Assembly: GCA_900556875.1 (NCBI GenBank)
Contig: USQQ01000003.1
Location: 78,000 to 141,999 of the forward strand
DNA length: 64,000 bases
From: an uncultured Collinsella sp.
GTDB lineage: Bacteria; Actinomycetota; Coriobacteriia; Coriobacteriales; Coriobacteriaceae
Direction of reading: 5' to 3'
Below, one piece after another: positions 40,687 to 49,533 of the stretch. The translations under genes and the position numbers were made by a program. The notes under the pieces are model-generated. The model was not told the DNA's origin and made no database searches. It saw nothing but the letters and a program-made list of their open reading frames with translations. How positions within the stretch are numbered: position 1 is the first letter of the stretch; each line of letters begins with the position of its first letter.

Positions 40687-42114
40687 ATGGCCGAGGTTTG
40701 GCGCTTCTTTGCGCATGAGGACGATTTTGCCGATATAGACGAGGCCGGCGCGTGCGAGCACTTGGGCCGCGTGCTGTCGTTTCCGACCATTTCGAGCATG
40801 GATGCCGAGGCGGTGGATTGGCAGCCCTTCGACGACCTGCGCGCGTATATGCAGCAGGCCTGGCCGCACGTATTTGCGGCGGGCGAGGTCGAGCTTGTCG
40901 GCCATTCGCTGTTGGTGACGCTTGGCGGTTCCGACTCCGCCCTCAAACCCGTCATGCTCATGGGCCACATGGACGTGGTCCCCGTGGTGCCGGGTACCGA
41001 GGCCGACTGGACGCACGCCCCCTTTAGCGGACAGGTGGACGACACCTACATTTGGGGTCGCGGCGCTATCGACATGAAAGACCAGGTCGCAGGTATTCTC
41101 GAGGCGGTTGAGTATGCGTTGACGCACGGCTGGGAGCACGAGCGAACCCTGCTGCTGGCTTTTGGCCAGGACGAGGAAACCACGCAGTACGGCGCGCGGG
41201 CGATCGGTCGCGTGCTCGAGGAGCGCGGTATTGAACTTGAATACCTGATCGACGAGGGTGACTACCGTATTGTTTCGGCTGCCGAGTACGGCGCGGGCGA
41301 GGGCTGGCTTATGCATGCCGACCTTGCCGAGAAGGGCTACGCCGATATTGTGCTCAAGACGAAGAGTGAGGGCGGGCATTCGTCCAACCCCTACGGCGGC
41401 ACATCGCTCGAGGTACTGAGCCGCGCTATCGCCGCAATCTGCGATATCGAGTGGCCGACGCGCGTGACCGATCTGCTTGCCGCACAGCTCGTCGAGCTGG
41501 GGCTCTACACGGTGGATGAGATTGCCGCCAACGGGGACGTCATTGTCCGCGACTGCCTCGCCAGCAAGAAGCTCTATCCGCTGGTGACGACCACCTGCGC
41601 GCCCACGCAGATCGAGGGTGGCAGCACCGGCGCCAACGTGATGCCACAGGATATGTGGGCCAATATCAACTTCCGCATGCTCGAGGGCACGGGCGTGGCC
41701 GACGTTGTGGCGCGCTGCCGTGAGGCGGTTGCCGGGGCGGACCTTGCCGGTCGTGTCGAAGTGGAGCTGGGCCCCGGCAGCTCCGAGCCCTCGCCGTCCC
41801 CGCGCATCGGTGGTCCCGGCCTCGAGGCGGTTCGCTCCATCGCCGCCCGCTATTTCCGCGATCCAAAGGGGACGGAGGAAAACGGATCATCAGCGGCGGG
41901 CGGAGCTCCTATCGGTATCGTTCCCTCGACCGTGATCGGCGCGACCGACGCTGCCAACTACCAGCACATTTGCTCCGAATGCATTCGTTTTTCGGCGTTT
42001 GTGGTCGACGATGACGAGTGCGACCGCGGCGTCCACGGCACCAACGAGCGCATCACCCGCCGCGCCTACCTCCAGGGCGTACGCTTCCTCATCGCCCTAC
42101 TCCACACGCTCTAG
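40687..42114 (+). CDS. M20-family metallopeptidase
   Basis: A 475-residue zinc peptidase of the M20 clan, most like carboxypeptidase PM20D1/CPS1. GHMDVVPV supplies a metal His and catalytic Asp, WGRGAIDMKDQ the bridging Asp, FGQDEETTQYG the Glu pair, and GGHSSNP the dimer-domain His. No signal peptide. It may act on dipeptides or N-acyl amino acids brought in by the importer upstream. Ribosome-binding site GAAAGGATG. Confidence 0.9.
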   Translation: MAEVWRFFAHEDDFADIDEAGACEHLGRVLSFPTISSMDAEAVDWQPFDDLRAYMQQAWPHVFAAGEVELVGHSLLVTLGGSDSALKPVMLMGHMDVVPVVPGTEADWTHAPFSGQVDDTYIWGRGAIDMKDQVAGILEAVEYALTHGWEHERTLLLAFGQDEETTQYGARAIGRVLEERGIELEYLIDEGDYRIVSAAEYGAGEGWLMHADLAEKGYADIVLKTKSEGGHSSNPYGGTSLEVLSRAIAAICDIEWPTRVTDLLAAQLVELGLYTVDEIAANGDVIVRDCLASKKLYPLVTTTCAPTQIEGGSTGANVMPQDMWANINFRMLEGTGVADVVARCREAVAGADLAGRVEVELGPGSSEPSPSPRIGGPGLEAVRSIAARYFRDPKGTEENGSSAAGGAPIGIVPSTVIGATDAANYQHICSECIRFSAFVVDDDECDRGVHGTNERITRRAYLQGVRFLIALLHTL

Positions 42115-42118
42115 AATC

Positions 42119-42195
42119 TGACAAAGCGACAGTCCCTTTGTTAGCCGTTGGGGACGCTCTTAAACGACTAGTCGTTAATGAACGTCCCCAACGGC
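42119..42195. repeat. Palindromic repeat downstream of the M20 peptidase
   Basis: A decayed GTCCCTTTG palindrome (from 42119) begins 4 nt after the stop. It is followed by a 13-bp stem, GCCGTTGGGGACG (42144-42156) with CGTCCCCAACGGC (42183-42195), whose loop contains the perfect palindrome AACGACTAGTCGTT (42163-42176). Confidence 0.7.
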
Positions 42196-42405
42196 TATGT
42201 CCACTCATTCCGTGCGGGTTATATGCAGGTTTGCCTGCGCACGCTATCATGTATAGGTTAGACCGCAACTATGTACCCCATACGCGAAGGGATGCGCATG
42301 TATCTGAAGATCGACATGTTCTAGCCGGGCTTACCCCCGCAGCGGCGCCGCGCGCCCCATCAACTCTGCCGATTTTCACCTTCACGCATATAAAGGAGTC
42401 CCGCC

Positions 42406-43473
42406 ATGCGCGACAAGCTCGAAAAGATCATCAAGGCCTATGAGGAGCTCGAGAAGAAGCTTTCCGACCCGGCCGTTGCCTCCGACATCAAGGAGTTCAC
42501 GCGTCTCAACAAGGAGTACGCGCACCAGTCCGACCTCATCGCCGCCTCGCGCGAGTACATCGGCGCGCTCGATGACATCGAGGCTGCCAAGGAAATGCTC
42601 CACGATACGACCGATGCCGATGAGAAGGAGATGCTCCAGATGGACATCTCCGAAAACGAGGCCAAGCTTCCCCAGCTCGAGGAAGACATTAAGTACATGC
42701 TCATCCCGAGCGACCCCAACGACGACAAGAACACCATCGTCGAGATTCGCTCCGCCGCCGGTGGCGACGAGGCGGCTATCTTTGCCGGCGATCTGTACAA
42801 GATGTATCAGCGCTTCTGCGAGTCGCGCGGCTGGAAGACCACCGTGCTCGACTCCAGCCCCAGCGAGGCCGGCGGCTTTAAGTCCATCGAGTTCAAGGTC
42901 GAGGGCGACCGCGTCTACTCCGTCATGAAGTTCGAGTCCGGCGTGCACCGCGTCCAGCGCGTTCCCAAGACCGAGTCCCAGGGTCGCATCCAGACCTCCA
43001 CGGCAACCGTCGCCGTGCTTCCCGAGGCCGAGGAGATCGACGTTCAGATCAACCAGTCCGACCTGCGCATCGATACCTACTGTGCCTCCGGCCCTGGCGG
43101 TCAGTGCGTTAACACCACCTACTCCGCCGTGCGCATCACCCACCTGCCCACCAACACCGTGGTGCAGTCGCAGGAACAGCGCTCCCAGATCCAGAACCGC
43201 GAAGTCTGCATGCAGATGCTGCGCGCCCGTCTGTACGAGATGGAGCTCGAGAAGCAGCAGGCGGAGCTCGGTGCCGAGCGCCAGAGCCAGATCGGCCACG
43301 GCAACCGTTCCGAGAAGATCCGTACCTACAACCAGCCCCAGGACCGCGTGACCGATCACCGCATCGGCTTCAACTCCACCTACAACGGCGTCCTCCTGGG
43401 CGACCAGCTCGGCACCGTCATCGAGGCGCTCGCCGCCGCCGAGCGTGCCGAGAAGCTGGCACAGGCCGTGTAG
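42406..43473 (+). CDS. prfA: Peptide chain release factor 1
   Basis: A 355-residue RF1 that ends translation at UAA and UAG. The GGQ motif is at 231-233 (SGPGGQCVNTT; the usual context is GAGGQHVN) and the codon-recognition PxT motif is PKT in RVPKTESQGR. The order and length are standard. TAAAGGAG precedes the ATG. The gene whose product methylates the GGQ Gln (prmC) follows after 589 bp. Confidence 0.96.
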   Translation: MRDKLEKIIKAYEELEKKLSDPAVASDIKEFTRLNKEYAHQSDLIAASREYIGALDDIEAAKEMLHDTTDADEKEMLQMDISENEAKLPQLEEDIKYMLIPSDPNDDKNTIVEIRSAAGGDEAAIFAGDLYKMYQRFCESRGWKTTVLDSSPSEAGGFKSIEFKVEGDRVYSVMKFESGVHRVQRVPKTESQGRIQTSTATVAVLPEAEEIDVQINQSDLRIDTYCASGPGGQCVNTTYSAVRITHLPTNTVVQSQEQRSQIQNREVCMQMLRARLYEMELEKQQAELGAERQSQIGHGNRSEKIRTYNQPQDRVTDHRIGFNSTYNGVLLGDQLGTVIEALAAAERAEKLAQAV

Positions 43474-43640
43474 GTTACGCGGTTTTACAAACCGCGTAAC
43501 GACTCGACGCTGCGCGCCGCCCAGAGCGACAATTTGTCATTCAAAAGGCAAGGCATGACCAGAAGGTCTATGCCTTGCCTTTTTCATGCCAACTTGTTCG
43601 CTCTGGACGTCGCTCGCTGACATTGCCAAAACATCGGCGT
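43474..43640 (+). repeat. Structured 3' element, copy 2
   Basis: Begins 1 nt after the prfA stop with hairpin GTTACGCGG-N9-CCGCGTAAC (43474-43500). The outer stem CCAGAGCGACAA (43521-43532) pairs with TTGTTCGCTCTGG (43594-43606) with one bulge. The inner hairpin AAAGGCAAGGCAT/ATGCCTTGCCTTTTT is at 43544-43584. About 120 nt are nearly identical to copy 1, including the tail CATTGCCAAAACATCG. Confidence 0.82.
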
Positions 43641-44062
43641 TTCCTTGGTTGTCAAATGATTCGTAGGGAGTCATTGGTGACATTGCCTTGATATTTTATT
43701 CAGTCGGCTGTGATGTCATTTGAGCTGCTTACCTGCTTAAGGTAATTGACGGCATAAGTCCGCTATCGAAAATATTGCTCAAAATATCGTTCAAGAAGTC
43801 GCGGAGCGATTTTTGATGGGTCGTGCGTCAAGCGATGTGGCAAGTTCTTGGTTAGATATTGGTCAGTTTTGGGGCAACCTTGCCAAAAGCTTGACGAATG
43901 CAAATTTAGACGTCAGCGAATGAACACTTTGAGCGAGCTCGGTGCAAAATTCTGGGCTGATTCTCGATAATCGCCTTCAATCGCCCCTTGCCAAGCGCTG
44001 GCCTCGCTTACAATCTGCTCCGACATTCGCGCGCCGTCCGGCGCTTAAGAGGGGAGGGCCCC
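43641..44062 (+). other. 422-bp intergenic region before prmC
   Basis: AT-richer than its surroundings and without a convincing open frame, hairpin or tRNA. It ends with the prmC ribosome-binding site GAGGGGAGGGCC. It might contain a promoter for prmC, but no clear -35/-10 pair stands out. The base composition differs from the flanking genes, suggesting a decayed sequence. Confidence 0.4.
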
Positions 44063-45337
44063 ATGGCAAACGAGATTTGGACCATCAAGCGTTGTCTCGA
44101 GTGGACCAAGGAGTACCTGGCCGAGCGCGGCGAGGAGCACCCCCGTCTTTCTGCCGAGTGGCTGCTGTGCGCCGCCACGGGCCTGGCGCGCATTGACCTA
44201 TATATGCGTATGGACGAGACGCTTAACGCGGCCCAGCTCGAGACCATGCATGCGGCCGTTGTCCGCCGCGCTAAGGGCGAGCCGCTGCAATACATCACGG
44301 GCAGCACGCAGTTTCGCATGATCGACGTCGCGTGCGCCCCCGGTGTGCTCATTCCGCGCCCCGAGACCGAGATGCTCGTCGAGGAAGTCCTCAATTATCT
44401 GGATGCCGAGGTACTGAGCCCCGAGGCCGCTGCCCGTCAGCGTGTTGAGCTGCCTTGGAACGATGAGGTCGAGGAGGCACGCAAGGCCGAGGCCGCATTG
44501 GCCGACGAGCGAGCGACGGCCGAGCGCCGTGCCGCCAACCTCACAGCTGCCGACGAGGCGGCGCTAGGCGGCGATGTGCTGGGCAGTCGCGCTTATGCCG
44601 AGGAACTGGCCGATCGCGAGGCCGAGGAAGCCGCCGCGCAGGCGGCAGAAGCCGAAGCGGCAGAAGCAGAGGCCATGGAAACCCCCGAGCCCGAGCTCGA
44701 CGAATACGGCATCGCCATTGAGGACAACGACCAACAGGCGACTCCCGCGCAAGATGCCGCCGAGGCCAACGTATCTGCCCCAGCCGAGCCCCGCACTGCC
44801 CGCGTTCTCGAGGTCGGCTGCGGCACGGGCTGCATTTCGCTCTCCCTTGCCTGGGAGCGCCGCGGCCACGTTACCTGCACTGCTACCGATATCGAGCCGC
44901 GCGCCATCGATCTGGCCACCAAAAACCGTGATGCGCTTGGCCTCACGTCCGACGAGGTCGCCTTCAGCCTCACAAACCTGGTGAGTTCCATTCCCCGCGA
45001 AGAGTGGGGCACCTTTGATGTGCTCGTCTCCAACCCACCTTACATCCCGACCGACGTCATGCGCTCGCTGCCGCATGAGGTCAAGGACTTTGAGCCCGAT
45101 CTGGCGCTCGAGGGCGGTGCCGACGGTCTCGATATCTTCCGCCGCCTGCTCAACGCGGCGCCCTACATGCTGCGTGCCGGCGGCCTGTTTGCCTGCGAGC
45201 TCTACGAGGGCGCGCTCGACGCCGCGGCCGAGCTCTGTCGTCAAGCAGGCCTTTCGGACGTGCGTATCGTCCACGACCTCACCGATCGCCCCCGCATTGT
45301 CCGAGCCATCGTCACCGAGCCCAAGCAACGCCAGTAA
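44063..45337 (+). CDS. prmC: Release factor N5-glutamine methyltransferase with large acidic insertion
   Basis: A 424-residue PrmC (HemK), which methylates the Gln of the GGQ motif in release factors. The N-terminal helical domain is normal (residues 1-90), followed by GVLIPRPETEMLVE. The SAM-binding VLEVGCGTGCISL starts near residue 248 and the catalytic NPPY lies in VSNPPYIP. Residues 118-244 are an Ala/Glu-rich insertion (for example REAEEAAAQAAEAEAAEAEA) absent from ordinary 280-residue PrmC. I chose the ATG at 44063, after GGGGAGGG. Confidence 0.93.
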   Translation: MANEIWTIKRCLEWTKEYLAERGEEHPRLSAEWLLCAATGLARIDLYMRMDETLNAAQLETMHAAVVRRAKGEPLQYITGSTQFRMIDVACAPGVLIPRPETEMLVEEVLNYLDAEVLSPEAAARQRVELPWNDEVEEARKAEAALADERATAERRAANLTAADEAALGGDVLGSRAYAEELADREAEEAAAQAAEAEAAEAEAMETPEPELDEYGIAIEDNDQQATPAQDAAEANVSAPAEPRTARVLEVGCGTGCISLSLAWERRGHVTCTATDIEPRAIDLATKNRDALGLTSDEVAFSLTNLVSSIPREEWGTFDVLVSNPPYIPTDVMRSLPHEVKDFEPDLALEGGADGLDIFRRLLNAAPYMLRAGGLFACELYEGALDAAAELCRQAGLSDVRIVHDLTDRPRIVRAIVTEPKQRQ

Positions 45338-45360
45338 TATTTATTAACTGGTTAGCAAAA

Positions 45361-45380
45361 ATTATAAAGTAGTTTATAAT
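45361..45380. promoter_or_regulatory. hicAB operator-like palindrome
   Basis: ATTATAAA-GTAG-TTTATAAT is a perfect palindrome with 8-nt arms, 25 nt before hicA and overlapping a likely -10. HicB antitoxins commonly repress their own promoter at such sites. Confidence 0.6.
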
Positions 45381-45405
45381 TAGGACGGCTGAAAGAGGTC
45401 GGCCC

Positions 45406-45591
45406 ATGCAACCTCCTACCTTTCGGGAAATCATTGCCCTACTCAAGCACGATGGATTCGTGAAGGTCGCGCAAGTCGGTAGTCATGCTAAGTATGTTTC
45501 TGGTGACCGCGTTGTCACCGTGAACGGCTCTGGTGGTGATCGACCAAAGAAGGGCACGTGGGCAAGTATTCGTCGCCAAGCTGGATGGTAG
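45406..45591 (+). CDS. hicA: HicA-type toxin (mRNA interferase)
   Basis: A 61-residue protein with the HicA dsRBD-like fold: FREIIALLKHDGF, then VGSHAKYV with the catalytic His27, and a C-terminal GTWASIRRQAGW. It should cleave mRNA when free of HicB. The order toxin-antitoxin and the 11-nt gap to hicB are typical. An AAAGAGGTC site precedes the ATG. Confidence 0.9.
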   Translation: MQPPTFREIIALLKHDGFVKVAQVGSHAKYVSGDRVVTVNGSGGDRPKKGTWASIRRQAGW

Positions 45592-45602
45592 TTGGAGGCA
45601 AA

Positions 45603-46049
45603 ATGAGGCAGCGATTTACCTATGACTGCGTTCTCATAAAAGAAGACGATGGTTACTGCGCTAGCTTCCCGCAGATTCCCGGCGCCTTTGCCGATGGCGA
45701 TACGCGCGAAGAAGCGATTGCCCATGCCACCGAGGCACTGATGGCGTTTTTGGCCGACGACCTCAACAACGGTTTGACTCCGGCAGGGTACGAACGCTCG
45801 GCCGAGGTCGTGGCCCTTTCAGTCGAAATCGACCACGAGGACGCTCGGGAAGCGGCGTGCCGAACATTTAAAGACGCAGCGCTGGACCTCAAAGTCTCCG
45901 CTCCGCGGATTACCGCGCTGGTCAAAGCCGGCAAACTCGATGTTGAACTCGTCGACGGCCGTCGGATGATAACGATAGACAGTATCGAGCGTTACGCCGC
46001 CCAAGAACGTCACGCCGGAAGACCAAAGAAGTTTGTAGCCGTCCAATAA
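45603..46049 (+). CDS. hicB: HicB-type antitoxin
   Basis: A 148-residue antitoxin. The N-terminal HicB domain shows FTYDCVLIKEDDGYCASFPQ and GAFADGDTREEAIAHATEAL. The C-terminal 50 residues look like a DNA-binding module with helix-turn-helix character (VSAPRITALVKAGKLDVELV). The ATG at 45603 follows TTGGAGG. It should neutralise HicA and bind the palindrome at 45361. Confidence 0.9.
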   Translation: MRQRFTYDCVLIKEDDGYCASFPQIPGAFADGDTREEAIAHATEALMAFLADDLNNGLTPAGYERSAEVVALSVEIDHEDAREAACRTFKDAALDLKVSAPRITALVKAGKLDVELVDGRRMITIDSIERYAAQERHAGRPKKFVAVQ

Positions 46050-46183
46050 CCCCCTAACTTTCACCGACTACTAGAGCCGCTCACCAAACCAACATGCGCT
46101 CTGGGCAAATAGATTGAACGTTTCGTGCGAGAATGCCCCACAGTAAACAAACTTGCACCAGAGCGTAAGGGGCTGGCATACAC

Positions 46184-46927
46184 ATGCAGACGGTCTATCG
46201 GGTATACGAGGGAACGCGCGAGCCGCATCGGCTTGCCGTCGAGCGCACGGCCGAGGTGCTCGGCCGCGGCGGCCTGGCTTTGATCCCGACCGAGACCGTC
46301 TACGGTGTCGCCGTGGCAGTCAACGCCTTCTCGGACGCCGTGCCCCAAGATGCAAGCGAATTCCCATCGTGGCCGCGCGATCCGCAGGCCGCCGTCAATG
46401 GCGCCGCAGTTCCTGCGCTCGGCACCGGCTATCGCCGTATCTTCACTCTCAAGCAACGTGAGCTCACGCAAACCGTCGCTTGGCTGGTCGATGGCGTCGA
46501 AGCACTCGACCGCTATGGCGTGGATATCCCTAACGAGGCCCGCGTACTCGCGCGACGATGCTGGCCGGGAGCCCTGACTATCGTGATTAAGGCAGCCCCC
46601 TGCGTGCCGACCTTTATGTGCGCCGCCGATGACACGGTGGCTCTTCGCGCTTCGGCCTCTCCCGTGGTCCAAGCGCTCATCCGCGCCTGCGGCAGCCCTC
46701 TTGCCTGCACGAGCGCCAACACGCACGGCGCGCCCTCGCCGGCAAGCTTTGCCGCCGTCGAGGGTCGCATCCTGGAGGGGGTCGATGTTGCCGTCGACGC
46801 CGGTGAGACCCCGTGTCGCGACGCCTCGACCATCGTGTCGTTCCAGCACGGCGGGCTCCAGATCCTGCGCCAAGGCGCACTTCCCGCATCAGAGATCGAA
46901 CGGGTCCTGTCCGACCCGATGCAATAG
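46184..46927 (+). CDS. Threonylcarbamoyl-AMP synthase, TsaC/YrdC-type
   Basis: A 247-residue YrdC-domain protein that makes the intermediate for t6A37 tRNA modification. LIPTETVYG near 33 and PLACTSANTHG near 170 are the core motifs, and KQRE near 90 provides the K-x-R pair. An insertion of about 30 residues (DAVPQDASEFPSWP and onward) separates the first motif from the K-x-R helix. It precedes glpK by 13 nt, probably cotranscribed. Confidence 0.88.
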   Translation: MQTVYRVYEGTREPHRLAVERTAEVLGRGGLALIPTETVYGVAVAVNAFSDAVPQDASEFPSWPRDPQAAVNGAAVPALGTGYRRIFTLKQRELTQTVAWLVDGVEALDRYGVDIPNEARVLARRCWPGALTIVIKAAPCVPTFMCAADDTVALRASASPVVQALIRACGSPLACTSANTHGAPSPASFAAVEGRILEGVDVAVDAGETPCRDASTIVSFQHGGLQILRQGALPASEIERVLSDPMQ

Positions 46928-46940
46928 AAAGGTGTAAGCG

Positions 46941-48482
46941 ATGTCGTTGAATCTGGGCAGCCTGGGCATGGAAGATGCCTCGTTTAACTTTGGCGGTTCC
47001 TACATCATGGCGCTCGACTGCGGCACCACCTCGGTACTTGCGACCATCGTCGACGAGTACGGATGCATCGTCGCGCAGGCACGTCGCAGCGTCAAAACCA
47101 GCTTCCCACGTCCCGGTTGGGTAGAGCAAGACCCCATGGCGGTCCTTGCCAGCCAAATCGCCGTCATGATGGAAGTCCAGTTTAAGAGCGGTATCCACTC
47201 CGACCGCATTGCTGCCATCGGCATCTCCAACCAGCGCGAGACCACGGTGGTCTGGGATCGCGTGAGCGGTCAGCCGATCTATAACGCTATCGTATGGCAG
47301 TGCCGCCGTACCGCACCTCTGATCGACGAGCTTGTCGAGCAGGGCGCAGAAGGGCTGGTGCGCTCCAGCACGGGACTCACGCTCGACCCGTATTTCTCGG
47401 CCTCCAAGGTGCAATGGATTCTCGACAACGTCGACGGCGCACGCGAAAGCGCGGCGGCGGGCGACCTCATGTTTGGCACCATCGATACCTGGCTCATCTA
47501 CAACCTCACCGGCGGCCAGGTCTTTGCCACCGACTACACCAATGCCAGCCGCACGGCACTCTTTAATATCCATACGCTCGATTGGGACGACGACCTGCTG
47601 GCACTCTTTGACGTTCCACGTTCCATGATGCCCGAGGTTCGCTGGAGCTCGGGCGACTACGGCCGCGTCGCGAGCGACATCATGACCAACATGCCGCCCA
47701 TCATGGGCGTGGCGGGTGACCAACAGGCGTCGCTGTTCGGCCACTGCTGTTTCCGTCCCGGCCAGACCAAAAACACCTATGGCACGGGTTGCTTTATGCT
47801 CATGAACACCGGCGACGAGATCGTCGAATCCAAGAATGGCCTGGTCTCCACCATCGGTATCGCTGCGGACGGCAAAGTCAGCTATGCGCTCGAGGGCTCT
47901 ATTTTTGCCGCCGGCTCAACGATGAACTGGCTTCGCAACAACATGGGCATCATCTCGAGCGTGAGCGAGTCGGCACAACTCGCCGCTTCGATTAGCGACA
48001 ACGAGGGCTGCTACTTCGTTCCCGCCTTTGCGGGTTTGGGTGCTCCCTGGTGGGACCCGCATGCTCGCGGTATCGTGTGCGGTCTGACCGGCGCCTCGAG
48101 CCGTGCGACCATCGTACGTGCCGCCTGCGAATCCATGGCATATCAGAGCTACGACGTGCTGCGCGCCATGGAGCAGGACGTGGGGCTTTCGATTGAGCGC
48201 CTGTCTGTCGATGGCGGTGCCTCGCGCAACGAGTTCATCATGCAATTCCAGGCCGACCTGCTGGATATCCCCGTGCTGCAATGCGAGACGGTGGAGACCA
48301 CGGCAATCGGTGCCGCGTACTTGGCGGGTCTTGCCGTCGGCTATTGGGAAGACCTGGAAGAGCTGGAGCAAAATGCCCAGATCGTTAGGACCTTCCTTCC
48401 CCACATGTCCGCCGAGCGCCGCGAGCAAAACCTTGCGGGCTGGCGTGATGCAGTCAGGCGCTCGCTCAGCACCTCACAGTAG
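46941..48482 (+). CDS. glpK: Glycerol kinase
   Basis: A 513-residue FGGY kinase that makes glycerol 3-phosphate. The N-terminal phosphate loop MALDCGTTSVLATIVD, the SNQRETTVVWD segment with the substrate Arg and Glu, GDQQASLFGHCCF and the C-terminal FGGY signature LSVDGGASRNEFIMQFQADL are all present. About 20 extra residues precede the usual start. No glycerol facilitator gene is nearby. Confidence 0.94.
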   Translation: MSLNLGSLGMEDASFNFGGSYIMALDCGTTSVLATIVDEYGCIVAQARRSVKTSFPRPGWVEQDPMAVLASQIAVMMEVQFKSGIHSDRIAAIGISNQRETTVVWDRVSGQPIYNAIVWQCRRTAPLIDELVEQGAEGLVRSSTGLTLDPYFSASKVQWILDNVDGARESAAAGDLMFGTIDTWLIYNLTGGQVFATDYTNASRTALFNIHTLDWDDDLLALFDVPRSMMPEVRWSSGDYGRVASDIMTNMPPIMGVAGDQQASLFGHCCFRPGQTKNTYGTGCFMLMNTGDEIVESKNGLVSTIGIAADGKVSYALEGSIFAAGSTMNWLRNNMGIISSVSESAQLAASISDNEGCYFVPAFAGLGAPWWDPHARGIVCGLTGASSRATIVRAACESMAYQSYDVLRAMEQDVGLSIERLSVDGGASRNEFIMQFQADLLDIPVLQCETVETTAIGAAYLAGLAVGYWEDLEELEQNAQIVRTFLPHMSAERREQNLAGWRDAVRRSLSTSQ

Positions 48483-48605
48483 GGCTGCGATGGGCTGCTC
48501 GATACAACAAACCGCTAAACTAATGTATGGCGTGCGGTGGCGACATTGCTGCGCGCCTTGTCAGCAAGGCCGTTTTGCGGCCGCAACGAAAGGGGCAATC
48601 AACCC

Positions 48606-49253
48606 ATGACCGTCACCTACGATGCGTCCCGTGTGACGCTTGTCGATCATCCGCTCGTTCAGCACAAGCTGTCGATCCTGCGCGATAAAAACACCGGCAC
48701 CAACCAGTTCCGCCAGCTCGTGCGCGAGCTTGCGCTCTTTGACGGCTACGAGGCCATGCGCGACCTGCCTATGGAAGACGTCGAGGTCGAGACCCCCATC
48801 ACTACCGCCACGTTCAAACAGCTTGCCGGCAAGAAACTCGCCATCGTGCCCATCCTGCGTGCGGGCCTTGGCATGGTCGACGGCATCCTCGACCTGGTGC
48901 CCTCCGCTCGCGTGGGCCACATCGGCATGGAGCGCGACGAGGTCACCCACGAGCCGCATGAGTATTACTGCAAGATGCCCAAGGATATCGACCAGCGTAT
49001 CTGCCTGGTTGTCGACCCCATGCTCGCCACGGGCGGTTCGGCCGAGATGGCTATCAGCTACCTGCGCGAGCGCGGTGTCAAGGACATCCGCATGCTGTGC
49101 ATCGTCGCCGCGCCCGAGGGCCTCAAGTCGCTGACCGAGAAGGATCCTGACGTACATATTTATACGTGCGCCATCGATGACCATCTCAACGAGGCCGCCT
49201 ACATCGTTCCCGGCCTGGGCGACGCCGGCGACCGCATCTACGGCACGCTCTAG
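48606..49253 (+). CDS. upp: Uracil phosphoribosyltransferase
   Basis: A 215-residue salvage enzyme that makes UMP from uracil and PRPP. KLSILRDKNTGTNQFRQLVR is the conserved start, PILRAGLGMVDG and VDPMLATGGSA contain the PRPP-binding loop, and the C-terminal YIVPGLGDAGDRIYGT binds uracil. The ATG at 48606 follows AAAGGGG with rather long spacing. Length is normal. Confidence 0.96.
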   Translation: MTVTYDASRVTLVDHPLVQHKLSILRDKNTGTNQFRQLVRELALFDGYEAMRDLPMEDVEVETPITTATFKQLAGKKLAIVPILRAGLGMVDGILDLVPSARVGHIGMERDEVTHEPHEYYCKMPKDIDQRICLVVDPMLATGGSAEMAISYLRERGVKDIRMLCIVAAPEGLKSLTEKDPDVHIYTCAIDDHLNEAAYIVPGLGDAGDRIYGTL

Positions 49254-49533
49254 TCGCTGGGCTAAACGGCCGCGGCTGCAAATACGAAGAAACGGTGCGC
49301 GCGGACGAACAAAAGGCGACCGCGCGCACTCCTGTTAACGGACGTTTTGCCCTGCAGGGTTCGAGAAAAACGTATTACCGTACCTGCGGCATAAAGAAGG
49401 TCTTAAGAAAACGAACAGGTGCGTATTAACCGATGCTTTTTCGGTTGTACTTTAGCGATTGGCTCGTACAATAGTCACCAATGTTTGGCGGGAACTGTTC
49501 TGTGAAGCGTTAAAAAGGAAAGTGAGGACGCCA
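49254..49533 (+). promoter_or_regulatory. upp-atp intergenic region with atp promoter (TTGTAC-N16-TACAAT)
   Basis: A hairpin GTGCGCGCGG with CCGCGCGCAC (49295-49329) lies after upp and may end its transcript. The atp promoter is TTGTAC (49445-49450) and TACAAT (49467-49472) with a 16-nt spacer, placed 62 nt before the first atp gene. Nothing else coding is visible. Confidence 0.6.

Noticed and set aside
43474..43640. tRNA or known riboswitch in the structured element
   Set aside because: No cloverleaf or CCA end and no riboswitch core that I recognise; it lies downstream of genes, not in leaders.
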